From the NCBI RefSeq assembly GCF_002210345.1, contig NZ_MWQI01000001.1:868001-932000 (forward strand): a DNA stretch of 64,000 nucleotides. The letters are read 5' to 3'. A model generated the notes under the pieces. It was given only the letters and a program-made list of their open reading frames with translations. It ran no database searches and was not told the DNA's origin. The translations under genes were made by a program, and so were the position numbers. This document shows positions 15,366 to 23,635 of the stretch, one piece after another (position 1 is the first letter of the stretch; each line of letters starts with the position of its first letter). Origin of the DNA: Fibrobacter sp. UWB4 (GTDB lineage Bacteria; Fibrobacterota; Fibrobacteria; Fibrobacterales; Fibrobacteraceae).

Positions 15366-16670
15366 ATGAGTACAATTTTTAATTTCAAAAATTTCATCAC
15401 CTTGGCGGCTGCGGCATCGCTTTTTGGTGTTGTGGGGTGTTCTTCGCAAGAAGAAATAACTTTACCCGGTTCATCCAGAGCTGAAATTAAAGATGGTAAG
15501 CTAATCGATCCTCGCGATGGCAATGAATATGGAGTCGCCAAGATTGGCGATCTCTTTTGGATGACTGAAAATTTGCGTTATGCAGATTCTACAGCTATGC
15601 CAAGTCTCAAGGAAAATTCCTGGTGTCATCAGGATGATAAAAACTGTTCCAAGTATGGTCGCCTGTATTCCTGGACTGCGGCTATGAATCTTGAAAAAGA
15701 GTACTTAACGGTTCCTTTGTTTGCCGCTTATACAGAAACCCAGGGCGTTTGTCCTGATGGCTGGCGTGTTCCGAATACGACGGAATGGGAAAGAATGCTT
15801 GCCTATGTGGATTCTAATAATGGTGGTGAAGGAAATGGCACTAGCCTAAAATCAGTCGATGGTTGGGATAAAGCGGATAGCGTAAACACTCCGGCAAACC
15901 GTTTTGGCTTTAATGGTAAGGCTTCCGGGCGTCGCAATAACGATGGCGAAACATTTATGAGCGTAGGCAAATATGCCTTTTTCTGGTCTGCATCAGAAAA
16001 GGATGATGGAACGGCTTATGGCTGGCATTTACGCCATGACATGAATGAGTTCTTGCCCGGTAATTTTTACAAGGATCATGGAATGTCTGTGCGCTGTGTT
16101 ACCGATTTGAGGTCGGTTGATTATTCAGGTGCTTTGGATTCTTCGTATCTTGAAAAGATTCCGCATGATTATGGCACTTTGAAAATAGAAGGTAAAACAT
16201 ACAGGACAACGACAGCTTTTGGAGTTACATGGATGGCTGATAACATGAACTTGGATGTAAAGGGCAGCCATTGCTATAACGATGAAAAGGCAAAATGTGA
16301 AGAATACGGTCGTCTTTATACGCTTGAGGCTGCGAAGTCTATTTGCCCAGAAGGTTGGCGCTTGCCGAAACGCTCCGATTATCATGCTTTAGTCCGCAAG
16401 GCCGGATCCGCTTCTGCATTACGCTCGGTTGACGGATGGAATGCCAAGGCTTCTAAGGGCCTTAATTTCTGGGGCTTTGATGCAAAGCCTGCTGGCGGCA
16501 AGGATGGTGGTGATTATTTTGATCTCAAGTCGAGCGCGTATTTCTGGATCGACAATGAATCGGATAATGTTGCTATTGCTTTGTGGATCAATTATTATGA
16601 AAGTGCCCCCACGGTCATTGAACGCCCTGCAACAAGCGAGTTTTCTGTACGTTGCGTCAAAGAGGAATAA
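15366..16670 (+). CDS. lipoprotein with two FISUMP (Fibrobacter major paralogous) domains
   Basis: 434 aa with lipoprotein signal (lipobox VVGC, Cys about 28). Two tandem copies of the Fib_succ_major domain are clear. The first, about 50-245, has NEYGVAKIGDLFWMTENLRY, YGRLYSWTAAMN, CPDGWRVPNTTEWERM and ends in SVRCV. The second, about 275-434, has TAFGVTWMADNMNLD, YGRLYTLEAAKSICPEGWRLP and ends in FSVRCVKEE. The fold belongs to the formylglycine-generating-enzyme/C-type-lectin-like group. The family is very abundant in Fibrobacter, which is the main taxonomic marker here. Function unknown, probably surface exposed. Confidence 0.92.
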   Translation: MSTIFNFKNFITLAAAASLFGVVGCSSQEEITLPGSSRAEIKDGKLIDPRDGNEYGVAKIGDLFWMTENLRYADSTAMPSLKENSWCHQDDKNCSKYGRLYSWTAAMNLEKEYLTVPLFAAYTETQGVCPDGWRVPNTTEWERMLAYVDSNNGGEGNGTSLKSVDGWDKADSVNTPANRFGFNGKASGRRNNDGETFMSVGKYAFFWSASEKDDGTAYGWHLRHDMNEFLPGNFYKDHGMSVRCVTDLRSVDYSGALDSSYLEKIPHDYGTLKIEGKTYRTTTAFGVTWMADNMNLDVKGSHCYNDEKAKCEEYGRLYTLEAAKSICPEGWRLPKRSDYHALVRKAGSASALRSVDGWNAKASKGLNFWGFDAKPAGGKDGGDYFDLKSSAYFWIDNESDNVAIALWINYYESAPTVIERPATSEFSVRCVKEE

Positions 16671-16698
16671 TTAAAAATAGAATTTCAGAATTGCAAAA

Positions 16699-16728
16699 AA
16701 CGAGTCCTTGCGGACCCGTTTTTTTTTG
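16699..16728 (+). terminator. intrinsic terminator after the FISUMP gene
   Basis: Stem AACG-GTCC/GGAC-CGTT (one mismatch), TTGC loop, then nine T. Confidence 0.88.
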
Positions 16729-16744
16729 CATTGTAGTAACAGTG

Positions 16745-16804
16745 TTATGGTTTGAATGGCGGAATATAATCATCGCCATCGTTACTGCGACTATGCGGTT
16801 CCAT
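16745..16804 (-). CDS. 19-aa micropeptide ORF with a very strong ribosome binding site
   Basis: The minus strand reads AAAAGGAGGGTGTAT directly before an ATG, an almost ideal Shine-Dalgarno at ideal spacing, and opens a 19-codon frame: MEPHSRSNDGDDYIPPFKP, then TAA. The peptide is hydrophilic, acidic in the middle (NDGDD) and ends Pro-Pro-Phe-Lys-Pro. It ends opposite the FISUMP terminator. It may be a micropeptide, a leader peptide or chance. The strength of the ribosome binding site in an otherwise empty gap argues against chance. Confidence 0.45.
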   Translation of the reverse strand: MEPHSRSNDGDDYIPPFKP

Positions 16805-16864
16805 ATACACCCTCCTTTTCCTTTTTGATGCTTCAAATATATTTAGTCATGTGTCTTTTTCTAT

Positions 16865-16895
16865 GTGAACAATATCACTGTGTGAGGATGTTCAC
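16865..16895. promoter_or_regulatory. 31-bp nested palindrome, possible operator between divergent ORFs
   Basis: Outer arms GTGAACA and TGTTCAC are perfect inverted repeats, and an inner TCAC-TGT-GTGA is a second, concentric palindrome. It lies 60 bases upstream of the micropeptide start (minus) and 87 bases upstream of the phosphotransferase start (plus), as expected of an operator for a dimeric or tetrameric repressor. The rest of 16671-16982 holds a terminator and AT-rich sequence only. Confidence 0.5.
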
Positions 16896-16982
16896 TTTAT
16901 CGATTCTTTGAAAATTTCAAAAAAATGGCAAAAAGCAAATTTTTTTGTGATTTGCGTCTAAAAATGGTTTATTTTTCTTTTT

Positions 16983-17837
16983 ATGGAGAAAATAAATTTA
17001 TCAGAATGGACGATGTTTAGCAATCGTCATAATTCCGAGAACTTCAATAGTCCGGATGGCAAGTGGATGCTGAAATTAGGCTTTCCGGGTTTTTGCTCGA
17101 CAAAGGAAGAATTGCTCCGTGAGCAGAATATTTGCCGGAAGGTGGTTCCGCTTGGAATTCCGACGCCACGAGTTGGCGACATTGTCGAACAGGATGGACG
17201 TCTGGGGTTGATTTATGAGCGCATCGATGGCAAGCGTTCTATTTCGAAATGCGTAGGCGAAGACCCTGAAAGACTTGAAGAATATATCAAAATCTTTGCG
17301 GATAATTGCAAAAAATTGCATTCGACATCATGTGCTCCAGGGGCTTTTCAGGATGCGGAAGAAAAATATTCCCGATTGCTGGATTCCTCGAAAATGATTG
17401 TTGGAGACGTTGCCGAATATGCTCGGCAGCTGATAAAAGATACGCCAAAGGTTTTGCGTTGCCTTCATGGGGATTTGCAGACGGGCAATTTAATTATTAA
17501 TGATAATGGGGCATATTTTATTGATCTTGGCGAATTTGCATGTGGCAATCCACTTTATGATTTAGGTTGTTATTACTATTTCTGTCATTATTTGCCAGAT
17601 GATTTTTTATTGGCGGCGCATTATATGGATGCAGCGACCATGCGCAAATGTTGGATCGCATTTGCAAAGTATTACTTTGGTGCGGATAGTCCTGAAATTT
17701 TATCTTTGGTAGATGCTCGCGTCAAGCCGTACGTGCTGTTCCCGATTCTCGATTTTGAGCACTTGCTGGCTGAAAGCGAAAATTTAAAATACCTGGAAAT
17801 GAATTTCCAGGTAGCTAAAAAAGACTTGGGATTGTAA
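16983..17837 (+). CDS. APH-like phosphotransferase, Fibrobacter paralogous family (TIGR02172-like)
   Basis: 284-aa kinase-fold protein of the aminoglycoside/choline phosphotransferase superfamily. The catalytic loop is CLHGDLQTGNLIIN (about 160-173) and the metal-binding DLGEF (about 181) is a DxD/DFG-type site, followed by GNPLYDLGCYYY. The N-lobe has WMLKLGFPG with a possible ATP-binding lysine. A Fibrobacter-specific paralog family of such kinases is known (TIGR02172; from memory). The substrate is unknown. The start has no Shine-Dalgarno; a TTGTGA/TTTATT promoter-like pair 9 bases before ATG suggests a leaderless or very short-leader mRNA. Confidence 0.8.
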   Translation: MEKINLSEWTMFSNRHNSENFNSPDGKWMLKLGFPGFCSTKEELLREQNICRKVVPLGIPTPRVGDIVEQDGRLGLIYERIDGKRSISKCVGEDPERLEEYIKIFADNCKKLHSTSCAPGAFQDAEEKYSRLLDSSKMIVGDVAEYARQLIKDTPKVLRCLHGDLQTGNLIINDNGAYFIDLGEFACGNPLYDLGCYYYFCHYLPDDFLLAAHYMDAATMRKCWIAFAKYYFGADSPEILSLVDARVKPYVLFPILDFEHLLAESENLKYLEMNFQVAKKDLGL

Positions 17838-17843
17838 GCGATA

Positions 17844-19160
17844 TTACTCGTTAATTCCATAGAGCCGGTTGTGCGCAAGGCAATTGGCTAATTTTTTGTA
17901 TTCCGTGACGAATGCTTCGTGGGCGGGGGCATCGCCGAGTGCTCTGTAGAGGGCACTGGAGAGCGTTCCGCGTTCGAGCATCTTTTCCATGAAGCTTTGT
18001 GAGACTTCGGTGAGGTCGTTTTTCACGACGCTGTAGATGTGCTTCCAGATGTCGCCAGCGGTAACCGTGGAGGCTGTGGAAGTGGTCGCGGGGGAGGTCG
18101 CGAAATTCATGCCAAATACGGAGAGGTATTCTTGCCAGTCGATGGTCGCATTTTCGGCGTCTTTCACGGTCTTGGCGAGCAGTTCGGCAAGGCGTGTCGT
18201 GTCAAAATTGCGCAAGAATTCGCGGTATTCCTTGAGCGTATGTGGCACGGAATTTGCGGCGGATGCGTTTTCGCGAGATGCCGCGAACTTGCCGTTCACA
18301 ATCGCCTTGAGTGTTGCTATTTCAAGCTCTACAATGGCGATGTCGGCATTCGGGCATTCCTGAATATCGACAAGGCGGATTTCGATAGCCCCGCGGTCAA
18401 AGCGGGCGATGGCACCACGACTGTTCAAGAAGAAATGATTGAGCAAGTGTTCGGTATCGTACGGGGCGATAGCCTTCTTAACTTTGTCAAAAATCATCTT
18501 ATTGTATTCATCGTAGCTGTACGCCTGTTCCGGGATGACTTGGCCTGTGATTTCAGGGACCTTGTCTTGGTTGTGGCGATAAACTTCGATGCGGGCATCG
18601 CGATAGCCGGTGTATTTGCCGTCGAGATACGGGCTGCTTGCGGCAATGGCTGGAATCAGCGGCAACAGCAAGCGAATTGCTGCGTGGAGTTCACCAAATT
18701 CTTCGTCGCCGTCAAAAGAAAGGTTCAGGTGCGTACTTTGCAAGTTCGCCCAGCCATGACCTTTGCAGTTGAAAATGCGGTCGTAAGTCTGGTAAATATC
18801 GAGGCAATCGTACGGCCAAAGTTGCATTTCTGCCGGATCCATGAACGGATGGCAGGCGCTTGGCAAAAGCATCGCGTTGATCTTTTCGAGCTTCTTGTTC
18901 GCACGGCGAATCTCGTGGAAGAATCGCTTGCCAAGTCCGTCAAAAGTGGACTTGGGGTGTGCGCACTTGAATTCCAGCACGTGGCTTACGAGTTCGTTCG
19001 AAAGTCCGATATCATCGTATTCAACATCTGAAAGTTGATTGCCGTCCTTGTCTTTTCCGAGCGGGACATCGGCGCGAGGCAGCACGTTGAGCGTGTCGCG
19101 ATCGACAATCATGAATTCCATTTCAACGCCGAAGCGTTCCCAAATTTTAAAGTTGCTCAT
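17844..19160 (-). CDS. glutamate-cysteine ligase family 2 (GCS2/YbdK-like) protein
   Basis: 438 aa. The N-terminus RFGVEMEFMIVDRDT holds the glutamates of the ATP/metal site, NELVSHVLEFKCAHP is typical, and GWANLQSTHLNLSFDGDEEFGELHAAIRLLLPLIPAIAASSP is the COG2170 signature; RFDRGAIEIRLVDIQECPNADIAI completes the active site. The family forms gamma-glutamyl or related amide bonds with ATP. It lies next to an ATP-grasp ligase on the same strand (gap 116 bases), a pairing seen in several bacteria. The product of the pair is not known. Confidence 0.85.
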   Translation of the reverse strand: MSNFKIWERFGVEMEFMIVDRDTLNVLPRADVPLGKDKDGNQLSDVEYDDIGLSNELVSHVLEFKCAHPKSTFDGLGKRFFHEIRRANKKLEKINAMLLPSACHPFMDPAEMQLWPYDCLDIYQTYDRIFNCKGHGWANLQSTHLNLSFDGDEEFGELHAAIRLLLPLIPAIAASSPYLDGKYTGYRDARIEVYRHNQDKVPEITGQVIPEQAYSYDEYNKMIFDKVKKAIAPYDTEHLLNHFFLNSRGAIARFDRGAIEIRLVDIQECPNADIAIVELEIATLKAIVNGKFAASRENASAANSVPHTLKEYREFLRNFDTTRLAELLAKTVKDAENATIDWQEYLSVFGMNFATSPATTSTASTVTAGDIWKHIYSVVKNDLTEVSQSFMEKMLERGTLSSALYRALGDAPAHEAFVTEYKKLANCLAHNRLYGINE

Positions 19161-19191
19161 AGTAAGTAAATTTATTTGATTTTATTGTTAT

Positions 19192-19217
19192 GTCATGCCC
19201 GCCTCCGCGGGGATGAC
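19192..19217. repeat. GTCATGCCCG...GGATGAC palindromic repeat and simple repeat
   Basis: A GTCAT/ATGAC-ended hairpin with GCCCGCCTCCGCGGGG core. It is followed at 19245-19276 by two 14-base units of CTACTTCCTACCGT type. Both lie between the ATP-grasp gene stop and the GCS2 gene start... that is, in the spacer between two same-strand genes. Confidence 0.55.
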
Positions 19218-19276
19218 AAGTAAGAAAAAACGTTCCTATTGCATTCCTGTCTACTTCCTACCGTCTACTTCCTACT

Positions 19277-20779
19277 TTATAAAAACATATCCCTTTCGTG
19301 TTGGAGCACTTTCTGTTGTGCTGCGTTTTGGCGGTCTTCGATGCGGTGGCGCAAGCTCCTCATGATGGCAAGATAAATCTTCTTTTTGCCAACTTGGTCT
19401 TCGATCCCGTGGTCGATACTCGGGTTGTCATTCACTTCGATTACAACCGGATGACCGTTGATTTCCTTGAGGTCCACGCCGTAAAGCCCGTTACCGATAA
19501 GGCTTGCGACGCGGAGGGCCGTTTTCACGATGCCGTGTGGAACGCTTTCAATCGGGAGGCAATCCCATTTGCCACAAACAGCGTTTTTGTCTTTGCTATC
19601 CCAGTTGTAAATTTGCCAGTGGTCCTTTGCCATGTAGTATTTGCAGGCAAAGAGCGGCTTTCCGTCGAGAATGCCGATTCTCCAGTCAAATTCCGTGGGC
19701 GTAAATTCCTGTGCGATGAGCAAGTCGCTGTGCTCGAACATTGTGTCGAGAATTTTTTCGAGTTCTTCCTTGTTGTTCGCCTTTTTGACGCCCATGCTGA
19801 AGCTTGAATCCGGCGTCTTGATGACCATCGGGAATCCGATTTCCTTAGCGAGTGTGTGGCGGTTTTCGCTGTGGGCGATAATTGTCTTCGGGGAGGGAAT
19901 CTTGCCGACCGTCATCAATTCTTGCAAATAAACTTTGTTGGAGCAACGTAAAATGCTGTCAGGGTCGTCAATGACGGCGATGCCTTCGCTCTGGGCGCGG
20001 CGTGCAAATGCGTATGTGTGGTGGTTGACGTTTGTCGTTTCGCGAATGAAAATGGCATCGAATTCACCGACGCGATGGTAGTCCGTCTTGGTAATCATTT
20101 CCACGCGGAAACCCGTGTCTTGCGCGGCTTCGATAAAGAGCTGGATGGCTTCCTTGTTGCTCGGCGGTTCCACTTCTTCGGGGTTCGTTAAAATGCCAAG
20201 GTCATACACGTAGTCTTCCGTCTTGGGGGAGACGTAGCGGTCTTTCTGGAAGTATTCAATGGCGAACTGGTCTACCATTTCCTTGTGCGTTTCGGGAATT
20301 TCGTCAACGCTAATTGGGCGGATGGACTGGATAAACCATTTTTGCTTGAAGACAAATTTTGCACGCAGGAGCGGTGCCTGGAAAACGCGGTAAAGAGCCT
20401 GCGATAGTTCTAGGTATTGCGCACTGACGTTTTGCCCAAAGTAAATGGAAAGCACGAATTCCGTGCCCGTCAGCTTGTGCAGGCTCTTTTGGATCAGCTC
20501 GTCGATTTCATCGCTGATGATTTTCACGACTGCCGGGGCCTTGAAGTCGCGGATGTTCTTGACGTTCGGGATGACCTTGTGCCCGCGCGCTTCGGCAAGC
20601 AGGCTTACATAATAGCCCTTGCTCTGGTAGCTGTAGTCTTTGCACAAGTTGAAAACGCGAACGTTTTTCTGAGTTGTAAATTCTGGATTAGTAAGGTAGT
20701 CTTTTGCCGAGACGATTTCGGCTTCGGGAATGTGGAACTTCCAATTCTTTGGCGTGTTCACGACAATTATTTTTTTCAT
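19277..20779 (-). CDS. RimK-like ATP-grasp ligase with N-terminal RLAN-type domain
   Basis: 500 aa from the ATG at 20779 (MKKIIVVNTP); an in-frame TTG 17 codons earlier is less likely. The N-terminal half (~1-210) resembles the RimK-like ATP-grasp N-terminal (RLAN) domain; the C-terminal half is ATP-grasp, with KTPDSSFSMGVKK (glycine-poor nucleotide loop), IAQEFTPTEFDWRIGILDG and the Mg-binding GVDLKEINGHPVVIEVNDNPSIDHG. It should join an amino acid or amine to a carboxylate with ATP. The neighbouring GCS2 protein (117 bases away) is the known genomic partner of RLAN ATP-grasp proteins, suggesting a peptide-like small molecule or protein tag. Confidence 0.85.
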   Translation of the reverse strand: MKKIIVVNTPKNWKFHIPEAEIVSAKDYLTNPEFTTQKNVRVFNLCKDYSYQSKGYYVSLLAEARGHKVIPNVKNIRDFKAPAVVKIISDEIDELIQKSLHKLTGTEFVLSIYFGQNVSAQYLELSQALYRVFQAPLLRAKFVFKQKWFIQSIRPISVDEIPETHKEMVDQFAIEYFQKDRYVSPKTEDYVYDLGILTNPEEVEPPSNKEAIQLFIEAAQDTGFRVEMITKTDYHRVGEFDAIFIRETTNVNHHTYAFARRAQSEGIAVIDDPDSILRCSNKVYLQELMTVGKIPSPKTIIAHSENRHTLAKEIGFPMVIKTPDSSFSMGVKKANNKEELEKILDTMFEHSDLLIAQEFTPTEFDWRIGILDGKPLFACKYYMAKDHWQIYNWDSKDKNAVCGKWDCLPIESVPHGIVKTALRVASLIGNGLYGVDLKEINGHPVVIEVNDNPSIDHGIEDQVGKKKIYLAIMRSLRHRIEDRQNAAQQKVLQHERDMFL

Positions 20780-20910
20780 AATGTTTGCACGTGTGGCGTC
20801 TTCATGGCGAAGTTGCGTCGTGCGTGCCAAAAACCTCTTTGCTTTTTGACGCTATAAAGATAGCTCAATATTTCAAGAAATGTAAAGCGGCGTTGAAAAA
20901 AGGTTAAAAG

Positions 20911-20939
20911 AAAACGGGCTGGAAATGTCCAGACCGTTT
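20911..20939 (-). terminator. intrinsic terminator after the Rpn gene
   Basis: On the minus strand AAACGG-CTGGA pairs with TCCAG-CCGTTT (one internal mismatch) around a CATT loop, followed by TTCTTTT. It lies 27 bases after the Rpn stop. Confidence 0.75.
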
Positions 20940-20965
20940 AAGGATGTATAAAAGATTTCTTAGTA

Positions 20966-21976
20966 TCACAAATTTGCTTTTATTGCGAGAACTTCGGATT
21001 CAGGGAGCTTGGAAATTCGCATAACTTTTTCCACTGAATCGCCATCCGCAAGCATGGCTGCTGCCATTTCACGAAGACCTTCGGCTCTTCCTTCGGCGCG
21101 TCCTTCGGCTCTACCCTCTGCTCTACCTTCGGCTCTTCCTTGAACTCTTCCTTCTGCACGTCCCTCTTCGAGGCCTTCTTTACGGGCGTGTTTCTTTTCA
21201 ACATAGAGTTCGTACTTGTGGTCGCTCATTTTCATAGCCTCGCTAACAAGAAATTCTTCTGTAAATATACTCAATTTAGCTTTTTCCTGCAATAGAGCGA
21301 ATGGAGAGCCTTCGGGGACGGATACGGGCGTTTCGTTGTTCAATCCATCAATTACGCGGAGCCATTCAGCGATTCGGCTGTTGTCGGTGGCGAAGTTCCC
21401 TTTTAAAAATTTGGGAATTTCAACGAGCGTAATGGTTTGCTTGTCGTAGAATTCTTCGTTTTCCTGATTTTTGAGGCGAATACAGTGTCTGTAATTAGGT
21501 GAATTGGGGAATCCGTCAAACATTTGGAGACTGATAAGGTTCAGATTCTGCAAAGCGTAGTCTTCTCCTTTGATGCGGCTTGCAATAGTGTGTTTTGCCG
21601 TGTAAAGAACCAAACGGCCGTTGTACGAATCGTCCTCGACATGTTGCACTTCAAGTACAATTCGGTCAAGCCGCTGATCGGTAGCCACGATGTCCGATGT
21701 GATACTTTTGCCGAATGCATCGGGGAGGGCTGGGTTTATATAGGCAAGGTTGTTGATGCAGTCACTTCCGATGAGTCCAAGAACCGCATTGAGAAAATCA
21801 ATGGTAATTTTTTCATTCTCAGGACTCCCGAAAAGAATTTTAAACACATTGTCATTGTAGATGTACATGAACTTATAGCGTTCATTGTATTTAGCGATGC
21901 AAGCGGCTGTGTTGCCACCTGCTTTGTGTGTTTCGCTAATGTCCTTGAGCATTGCTGCATATTGTTCTTTAGTCAT
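20966..21976 (-). CDS. Rpn-family recombination-promoting nuclease (PD-(D/E)XK, transposase_31-like)
   Basis: 336 aa. The start NERYKFMYIYNDNVFKILFGSPENEKITIDFLNAVL is typical for the PD-(D/E)XK transposase/Rpn group, and the catalytic core is D95 in SDIVATD with E109-V-Q111 in IVLEVQHVED. Rpn proteins cleave DNA and promote RecA-independent recombination. Residues about 270-300 are seven four-residue units of RAEG type, a Gly/Arg/Glu repeat. The start has a clear AAAAGGAG ribosome binding site. There is no transposon end nearby; the gene stands alone with palindromes upstream (22009-22085). Confidence 0.87.
   Translation of the reverse strand: MTKEQYAAMLKDISETHKAGGNTAACIAKYNERYKFMYIYNDNVFKILFGSPENEKITIDFLNAVLGLIGSDCINNLAYINPALPDAFGKSITSDIVATDQRLDRIVLEVQHVEDDSYNGRLVLYTAKHTIASRIKGEDYALQNLNLISLQMFDGFPNSPNYRHCIRLKNQENEEFYDKQTITLVEIPKFLKGNFATDNSRIAEWLRVIDGLNNETPVSVPEGSPFALLQEKAKLSIFTEEFLVSEAMKMSDHKYELYVEKKHARKEGLEEGRAEGRVQGRAEGRAEGRAEGRAEGRAEGLREMAAAMLADGDSVEKVMRISKLPESEVLAIKANL
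21077..21169 (-). repeat. in-frame 12-bp tandem repeat in the Rpn gene
   Basis: Codes for EEG followed by RAEG, RVQG and five more RAEG units. The 12-base unit is nearly identical across copies, so the array can grow or shrink by slippage without breaking the frame. Many Rpn proteins carry similar variable arrays before their C-terminal helix. Confidence 0.85.
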
Positions 21977-22008
21977 AGATCTCCTTTTCTGTCGAATGGC
22001 GGAAAAGC

Positions 22009-22085
22009 GTGTACGTCTAAAAAACGTACACTTTGAGTGTATTGTTGTTGATGAATCATTTAAAGCCGATACACTTCAGTGCTAT
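22009..22085. promoter_or_regulatory. series of inverted repeats upstream of the Rpn gene
   Basis: Three palindromes in a row: GTGTACGT/ACGTACAC (22009-22031), the overlapping TACACT-TTG-AGTGTA (22027-22041), and GATA-CACT-TC-AGTG-CTATC (22067-22085). They start 33 bases upstream of the Rpn start. They could be operator sites or a folded RNA/DNA element. Confidence 0.5.
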
Positions 22086-22341
22086 CGGGATATGTATCGC
22101 AGCGTATTCCGCATGGGTCTTCCAAGGCAGGGGTGGTCTAAGCCACCGCTTCCGTCAATACCGGACCTACAACTGCGAGAAGGAATGTTCCCGCTCGTGG
22201 ATGCGTACGCCTCTGTCAGCGGGCCTTTCTCGTCGTATAATAAAAAAGATAATTGAAAAACAACGGGTAGTAGGGCGCGTTGCGGACGATAAAACACTAA
22301 AAATACACATTTTCAACGTGAAAAAATGTATCTTATTTTAT
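22086..22341. other. unassigned intergenic sequence with coding-like texture
   Basis: About 250 bases between the Rpn palindromes and the start of the outer-membrane protein gene. 22090-22240 is GC-richer than its surroundings, contains GGTGG/CCACC hairpin arms (about 22131-22146) and is open in more than one frame on both strands without a convincing start. It may be a degenerate gene fragment or repeat. From 22250 the sequence is AT-rich and should hold the promoter of the next gene. Confidence 0.4.
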
Positions 22342-23604
22342 ATGTGTATGCGAAATTGTCTTTTATTTGTTTTGCTGTTGAATGTCTTTACATTTGCGGC
22401 TTCGTGTAATATTTATCCGTTACCCACATTTGCCGATTCTCCCGAAAAACAAACTTTGGCGAAAGTTAGAGATTCTCTATTAACGTCCTTGCAGGTCCAG
22501 GATTCGAATGAAGTTTTTCGACTTGTAAATGTGTTGAAAAATTCTGGTTATGACGAACGTGCGTTGGATAATTATGAACTGTTGCAGATTTATCTTATGA
22601 TGAATCAATATGATTCAGCTTTAGTTACGTTGGTAAGAGAACATTACCGTTATATTACTGATAGTTATGTTGATGATGAAAGTGGTTGTTGTAGTCATGT
22701 CGCTCCATATTCTGCTTTTGATGATAAACTAGTTGATTATCTTAATAAAAAAATAGATTTGACAAAAAACGCAAATTTTCAGAAGTTGTTAGAGCGCATA
22801 TCAGATGGAACGGCTAAGCAGGAATATAGGGATTTCGCTAGTTTGATGAAAGTTATATTGAAACATACGAGCTTAAGAGATAAACATAAATATTGTGATG
22901 CGAGCCATGATTGGAATTGTCAAGAAAATAGAGATGCTGTTCAACGAGTCCGTTTTTTGGGGTATTACACTACGGATGATGTAAAAGATACTCTTTTCTT
23001 TGATTCGTTGATAGAAAAATTGATTGCTTTCCAAAACAAATATCCTGAGTCAGAATTTAATCCTTGGGTAATGAAACAAGTGGAGTCGAAAAAGGTTTCT
23101 CGTGAATTTGATTTTAAACGTAGGCATTATTATAGAGAACGTTTTTATACAGGCGGTATAGGAGGAGAATATTTTATTGGTCCATCAAATTCCAGTTTTG
23201 AATTGAATGTTGTGCTTCAATATAAGCGTTTTATTTTAACGGCTAATTATGGGCAGGATGATGATTTCCTGTATGGTTGGAATGTCTTGCTGGGTGTAGA
23301 TGTTTTTGAAAATAAGTTCTTCAAAATTGTTCCTTTTGTCGGTGGATATGATCCTTGGATGGCGGGCTTGCAATTTGAATTTAGACCATGGATTTCTGAA
23401 ATGGGACATGATGCTCCAATTGGTGGCTATTTATCTCTTAAAGCTAAGTATGTGTTTAAATACGGTGAAAATGGTTGTGAATCGGGGACTGCTAAAGATG
23501 GCGTAATGCGTTGTTATGTTGATGGAATTCCTGCAGGTCGTGAAAGTGATAAAAAGCTAGCTAAGCATAGATTCTATCTTGGTGTTGGTTTCCATATTTG
23601 GTAG
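22342..23604 (+). CDS. putative outer-membrane protein, beta-barrel-like C-terminus
   Basis: About 420 aa from ATG 22342 (MCMRNCLLFVLLLNVFTFAASC), which gives a signal peptide, possibly a lipoprotein type (AASC). A GTG at 22318 (VKKC) is an alternative; an in-frame ATG far upstream at 22033 would add an unlikely leader made of intergenic sequence. The N-terminal ~270 residues are helical and charged. The last ~150 residues alternate in the way of membrane beta-strands (ELNVVLQYKRFILTANYG, WNVLLGVDVF, GGYLSLKAKYVF) and end with HRFYLGVGFHIW, an aromatic C-terminus typical of barrels. AT-rich. No named family. Confidence 0.6.
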   Translation: MCMRNCLLFVLLLNVFTFAASCNIYPLPTFADSPEKQTLAKVRDSLLTSLQVQDSNEVFRLVNVLKNSGYDERALDNYELLQIYLMMNQYDSALVTLVREHYRYITDSYVDDESGCCSHVAPYSAFDDKLVDYLNKKIDLTKNANFQKLLERISDGTAKQEYRDFASLMKVILKHTSLRDKHKYCDASHDWNCQENRDAVQRVRFLGYYTTDDVKDTLFFDSLIEKLIAFQNKYPESEFNPWVMKQVESKKVSREFDFKRRHYYRERFYTGGIGGEYFIGPSNSSFELNVVLQYKRFILTANYGQDDDFLYGWNVLLGVDVFENKFFKIVPFVGGYDPWMAGLQFEFRPWISEMGHDAPIGGYLSLKAKYVFKYGENGCESGTAKDGVMRCYVDGIPAGRESDKKLAKHRFYLGVGFHIW

Positions 23605-23635
23605 CGTTTAGAGATTTTTTTCTACATTTCCCTCT

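Noticed and set aside
20966-21976. Insertion sequence around the Rpn/transposase_31-like gene
   Set aside because: No terminal inverted repeats or target duplications frame the gene; Rpn proteins are usually stand-alone chromosomal genes.
22033-22341. N-terminal extension of the outer-membrane protein gene to 22033
   Set aside because: The added residues come from palindromic intergenic sequence, have no ribosome binding site and would bury a good signal peptide.
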